DNA of 64,000 bases from JAFEDN01 sp963832945. Its GTDB lineage: Bacteria; Pseudomonadota; Gammaproteobacteria; Coxiellales; Coxiellaceae. This document shows positions 60,965 to 64,000 of the stretch, one piece after another. Where the stretch lies: contig CAWHVV010000006.1 in the NCBI GenBank assembly GCA_963832945.1, forward strand, positions 124,001-188,000. Reading direction: 5' to 3'. Made by a program: the position numbers and the translations under genes. The notes below the pieces were generated by a model. That model ran no database searches, was not told where the DNA came from, and saw only the letters and a program-made list of their open reading frames with translations. The stretch's first letter is position 1, and the number at the start of each line of letters is the position of its first letter.

Positions 60965-61942
60965 GACGTTGCAAAGGATATTGTTTAATTCCAGCAATCT
61001 GTGATCGGAGAAAAATTCGGTGTGGTGGCTGGGAGCGGGGAAGGGCGATAAGGTGATGCCACTGCCCCGGACGGATGTCATTTGATGTGTGAGACCTTCT
61101 GTAAATGCGTCAACGGCTTTAGCACCCATCAGTGCTGCTATTTTGCGGTCCAGAACGGTGGGTGAACCGCCGCGCTGGGTGTGGCCCAAAATACAGACGG
61201 TATAATGAATGCCGGTTTTAGCCTTGATTTCTTCAGCCAGGTCCACCGAATGTCCCGTTTTGCCGCCTTCGGCCACAACGATAATCGACGCCATTTTATG
61301 CCGCTGGCTTTGCTTAATCTGATTGATCAGCACGTCCGTACTGATCGGAAACTCCGGCAGCAACACCATTTCCGCACCGCCGGCGATGGCGACATCCACC
61401 GCCAAAAAACCCGAAGCGCGGCCCATGACTTCAATGAGAAAATTTCTGTCAGTGCTGAAAGCCGTGTCACGAATTTTATCAATAGCCTGCAGGGCGGTGT
61501 TGCGGGCGGTATCAAAACCAATGCAATACTCGGTGCCTGGAATATCATTGTCGATAGTGCAGGGAATGCCAATCACCTTGAGGTCGGTGGGTTCTTCCGA
61601 ACTTAACAGGGTCGCCCCCTGGAAACTGCCGTTGCCGCCGAGAACAATTAAGCTGTGAACGCCCTGTTTTTCCAGGAATTTTCGGCATTTATCCCTGACC
61701 GTTTTCTCAAGAAATTGCAAACAGCGGCCCGTCTTTAAAAAAGTGCCGCCGCGTTGCAGGCAATTGGCTACGGATTTTTGACTCAGGGGAATCAACGCCT
61801 CGTTGATCAGTCCACCGTATCCGCCTTCCACGCCCCAGACATTGATACCTTTCGCAATGGCGCAGCGGGTCACCGCGCGTATCACCGCATTCATACCCGG
61901 AGCGTCACCACCGGAACAAAGGATTAATAATTTTTTGTTCAT
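60959..61942 (-). CDS. pfkA: 6-phosphofructokinase
   Basis: At 327 residues this has PfkA length. It phosphorylates fructose-6-P to fructose-1,6-bisphosphate. C-S-G-G-D-A-P-G-M-N-A at 9-19 binds nucleotide. T-I-D-N-D near 133 has the catalytic Asp, and M-G-R-A-S-G near 170 and T-Q-R-G-G-S-P near 255 bind sugar phosphate. The motif usually G-G-D-G-S reads G-G-N-G-S near 103, replacing the Mg-binding Asp by Asn, and P-C-T-I-D has Cys where Gly or Lys is usual. ATP or pyrophosphate use is therefore uncertain. It is third in a xylB-xylA-pfkA run, 11 bases after xylA. Confidence 0.88.
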   Translation of the reverse strand: MNKKLLILCSGGDAPGMNAVIRAVTRCAIAKGINVWGVEGGYGGLINEALIPLSQKSVANCLQRGGTFLKTGRCLQFLEKTVRDKCRKFLEKQGVHSLIVLGGNGSFQGATLLSSEEPTDLKVIGIPCTIDNDIPGTEYCIGFDTARNTALQAIDKIRDTAFSTDRNFLIEVMGRASGFLAVDVAIAGGAEMVLLPEFPISTDVLINQIKQSQRHKMASIIVVAEGGKTGHSVDLAEEIKAKTGIHYTVCILGHTQRGGSPTVLDRKIAALMGAKAVDAFTEGLTHQMTSVRGSGITLSPFPAPSHHTEFFSDHRLLELNNILCNVS

Positions 61943-61953
61943 ACGTTCATACT

Positions 61954-63270
61954 TTATTTTAAATATCTGCTGAAATAATTTTCAAGCAGTTCCTGTTTTC
62001 CAGAAACCGGCTGCGGATTCAGCGAATGGTCTAAAGCATAGCGGCTAATGTGCGCGAAATCCTGCTTTTTATTCATGATATCCGCACCAAGGCCCTCTTT
62101 CCAGCCCTGATAGCGTTTCTCTATGAAGGATTTAAAATACCCGCTTTCAATCATGTTGGCGGCAATCAACAAACCGCGGGCGAGGATGTCGACGCCGCCG
62201 ATATGGCCATAAAACAAATCTTCCAGATCAACGCTTTGCCTGCGTAATTTCGAGTCGAAATTAAACCCGCCGTTCGTCAACCCGCCGTGCGTTAAAATAA
62301 TATAAAGTACATGAGCAATTGAGTCTAACTCATTGGGAAATTGATCAGTATCCCAGCCCAGTTGCGGATCTCCACGGTTGGCGTCGATACTGCCGAAAAT
62401 ATTATGAGCGCAGGCATACGCCACTTCCTCAGCGAAACTATGTCCGGCCAGAGTCGCATGATTGGCTTCAATATTCACCTTGTATTCTTTTTCCAGCCCA
62501 TATTTGCACAAAAACGCCAGAACGTGACCACAATCAAAATCATACTGACGCTTGGTTGGTTCACAAGGTTTGGGTTCTATGAGTAGTAAACCTTTAAACC
62601 CGCTCTTATGTTTGTATTCCGCCAGTAAGGTTAAAAAGCGCGCTAACTGTTCGGTCTCCCGGCGCAGGTCGGTATTTAGAAGCGTGTCATAGCCTTCGCG
62701 TCCGCCCCATAACACATAGTTGGCGCCGTTCAGTTGTTGCGTGGCGTCAAACGCCGCTTTTACCTGAGCCACGGCATATGCAAACACCTCAGGGTCTGGA
62801 TTCGTGGCGGCTCCCGCCATATAGCGAGGATGAGAAAATAAATTGGCCGTTCCCCATAATAAACGAATGCCGGTTTCCTGCATTTTTTTTCCAATGTAAT
62901 CAGTGACTTTGCGAAAATTGTCAATGCTTTTCTTTAGACTGTCGCCTTCCGGTGCGACGTCGCGGTCATGAAAAGTAAAGAATGGTAAATTAAGTTTGCT
63001 GATAAATTCGAACACGGCGTCCACGCGCATTTTGGCGCGTTCGTGGGGATCGGTGCTTTTCAGCCAGGCGCGGTTGAAGGCGCCTTCTCCGAAACCGTCA
63101 TTGCCCTGCCAGCAAAAAGTGTGCCAGCAGCAGACTGCCAGGCGTAAATGTTCAGCCATGGTCTTACCCAGAATCACCCGGTCCGGATTATAGTACCGGT
63201 ATGCCAGCGGATTTTCGCTATCGGGTCCTTCGTATTTAATATGAGCTATATTAGTAAAAAAGTCAGACAT
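61954..63270 (-). CDS. xylA: Xylose isomerase
   Basis: At 438 residues this has the long class II length. It converts D-xylose to D-xylulose. F-T-F-H-D-R-D-V-A-P-E-G near 98-109 carries the catalytic His and Asp. L-L-I-E-P-K-P near 230, I-E-A-N-H-A-T-L-A-G-H near 268 and the later D-x-D metal ligands are present. It lies 12 bases after xylB and 11 before pfkA on the same strand. Confidence 0.96.
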   Translation of the reverse strand: MSDFFTNIAHIKYEGPDSENPLAYRYYNPDRVILGKTMAEHLRLAVCCWHTFCWQGNDGFGEGAFNRAWLKSTDPHERAKMRVDAVFEFISKLNLPFFTFHDRDVAPEGDSLKKSIDNFRKVTDYIGKKMQETGIRLLWGTANLFSHPRYMAGAATNPDPEVFAYAVAQVKAAFDATQQLNGANYVLWGGREGYDTLLNTDLRRETEQLARFLTLLAEYKHKSGFKGLLLIEPKPCEPTKRQYDFDCGHVLAFLCKYGLEKEYKVNIEANHATLAGHSFAEEVAYACAHNIFGSIDANRGDPQLGWDTDQFPNELDSIAHVLYIILTHGGLTNGGFNFDSKLRRQSVDLEDLFYGHIGGVDILARGLLIAANMIESGYFKSFIEKRYQGWKEGLGADIMNKKQDFAHISRYALDHSLNPQPVSGKQELLENYFSRYLK

Positions 63271-63282
63271 ATCAATTCCCTC

Positions 63283-64000
63283 TTATTCAGTATTTAATGC
63301 ATGAAAAGTCGGTTTGAGCTGCTGGTAAAGTGGATCAAATAGCCGCTGTTTTTTTCTCAACCCCGGATAATTTTCTGCAACAGGATAAATGATATGCTCA
63401 ATTTCCGGCATTGGGAAGGCTGCGCTGAATTCTTCCTTATGTTCGCTAAACCAGGCGAGCCGCGCCGCGCCGAAAGCAGCACCGATGGCCGCCTGCTGAC
63501 GATAGAGCAGCGGACGCTCCAGAACATTGGCAAGGATTTCTCCCCAGTAAACGCTGCGCGCGCCACCGCCGATCACAGATACCGTATTGATATTGACTCC
63601 GGCATGTTCAATTACTCTCTGACCCTGTGCAAAGGCGAAAGCGACACCCTCCAAAACCGCCTGCACCAATTCAGCGGGACCACTGGCAGGGGTCAATCCC
63701 ACCAGCGCGCCGAGGGCCTGAGGGTCGTTATAAGGCGTTCGTTCACCCGATAAATAAGGCAGAAACAGCGGAGTTGCTTCAAGACGATGTTGTTTGGCGA
63801 GATCGGTCAGTGCGCCGGCATCGGCCTGGCCGGCCACGCCGCCAATCCAGTCGAGGCAACTGGCAGCGCTTAAATGCACGCTCATTTGATGCCAGCGTTG
63901 CGGCAGACAGTGGCACATGGTATGCAGGGTTTCCCTGGGATTGGGGCGAAACTGATTATCGGCGACAAAATAAACACCGGAAGTTCCCAGCGACAGGAAA
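63283..64000 (-). CDS. xylB: Xylulokinase, 5' end off window
   Basis: The frame is open from the window edge to a stop at 63283, giving the last 238 residues or so. S-L-G-T-S-G-V-Y-F near the edge is the FGGY-family phosphate loop; F-L-P-Y-L-S-G-E-R-T-P-Y-N-D, E-G-V-A-F-A and I-G-G-G-A-R-S are xylulokinase features. It phosphorylates xylulose to xylulose-5-P. An internal ATG at 63918 is not the true start. It is upstream of xylA and pfkA. Confidence 0.93.
   Translation of the reverse strand, partial: FLSLGTSGVYFVADNQFRPNPRETLHTMCHCLPQRWHQMSVHLSAASCLDWIGGVAGQADAGALTDLAKQHRLEATPLFLPYLSGERTPYNDPQALGALVGLTPASGPAELVQAVLEGVAFAFAQGQRVIEHAGVNINTVSVIGGGARSVYWGEILANVLERPLLYRQQAAIGAAFGAARLAWFSEHKEEFSAAFPMPEIEHIIYPVAENYPGLRKKQRLFDPLYQQLKPTFHALNTE

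Overview
The window looks like chromosome of a host-associated gammaproteobacterium of the order Legionellales (Coxiellaceae/Legionella-like). The reasons are a fused aspartate kinase/diaminopimelate decarboxylase (lysAC), gammaproteobacterial housekeeping genes (mlaA, mpl, lipAB, rlmI, pepN, gloB), and many large unassigned proteins of the kind seen in intracellular bacteria: a eukaryotic-like kinase, a lipase_3 protein, a GxSxG hydrolase, and multi-membrane proteins with eukaryote-style motifs. The genus is inference; no rRNA or tRNA gene was found.

Layout. 1-3620: two tandem copies of a large gene with F-box-like motifs, one open to the window edge and one broken by two frameshifts. 3751-7327: ribE, a cytochrome c5, a 204-bp mobile repeat and a GxSxG hydrolase. 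7491-12090: E1 alpha/beta of a 2-oxoacid dehydrogenase and lysAC. 12115-13147: palindromes, a small secreted protein and the scar of a second lysAC tail. 13195-17214: a PAP2 protein, frameshifted hemF, comF, bioC, msrB. 17426-20403: a lipase and a tyrosine recombinase. 20428-29009: perM, small envelope genes, hemB followed by a GlcNAc catabolism run (nagK, rhomboid, nagB-II, nagA) and an M50 protease. 29063-32736: a mobile-element cluster (205-bp element, Rpn-type nuclease, IS1380 transposase, gene remnant). 32830-35661: trmL, mlaA, mpl. 35868-43741: unassigned membrane proteins, a DedA/PAP2/LssY fusion, lipBA and a kinase. 43781-48019: rlmI, a tandemly duplicated small membrane protein gene, a hydrolase and a phosphoribosyltransferase. 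48384-57947: two very large membrane proteins around cytochrome b561 and pepN, then a GNAT protein. 58012-64000: gloB, a secreted protein, a RAYT transposon, and a xylB-xylA-pfkA run.

Two repeat families shape the region. The first is a roughly 205-bp non-autonomous element with 16-bp terminal inverted repeats; two copies have perfect 9-bp target duplications, and an internal hairpin keeps its pairing while its loop changes. Six full or partial copies are present, mostly at gene 3' ends, and they supply stop codons to some neighbours. The second is a family of perfect or near-perfect palindromes beginning GGGGTCAA(A/G)TCT. The same terminal sequence flanks a complete RAYT (REP-associated tyrosine transposase) gene at 59809-60786, giving a plausible transposase and substrates in one window.

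Metabolically the window supports use of GlcNAc and xylose feeding glycolysis at fructose-6-phosphate, lipoate synthesis for 2-oxoacid dehydrogenases, lysine/DAP and cell-wall recycling, and haem synthesis (hemB intact, hemF frameshifted). Several broken genes and gene scars fit a genome in active rearrangement.
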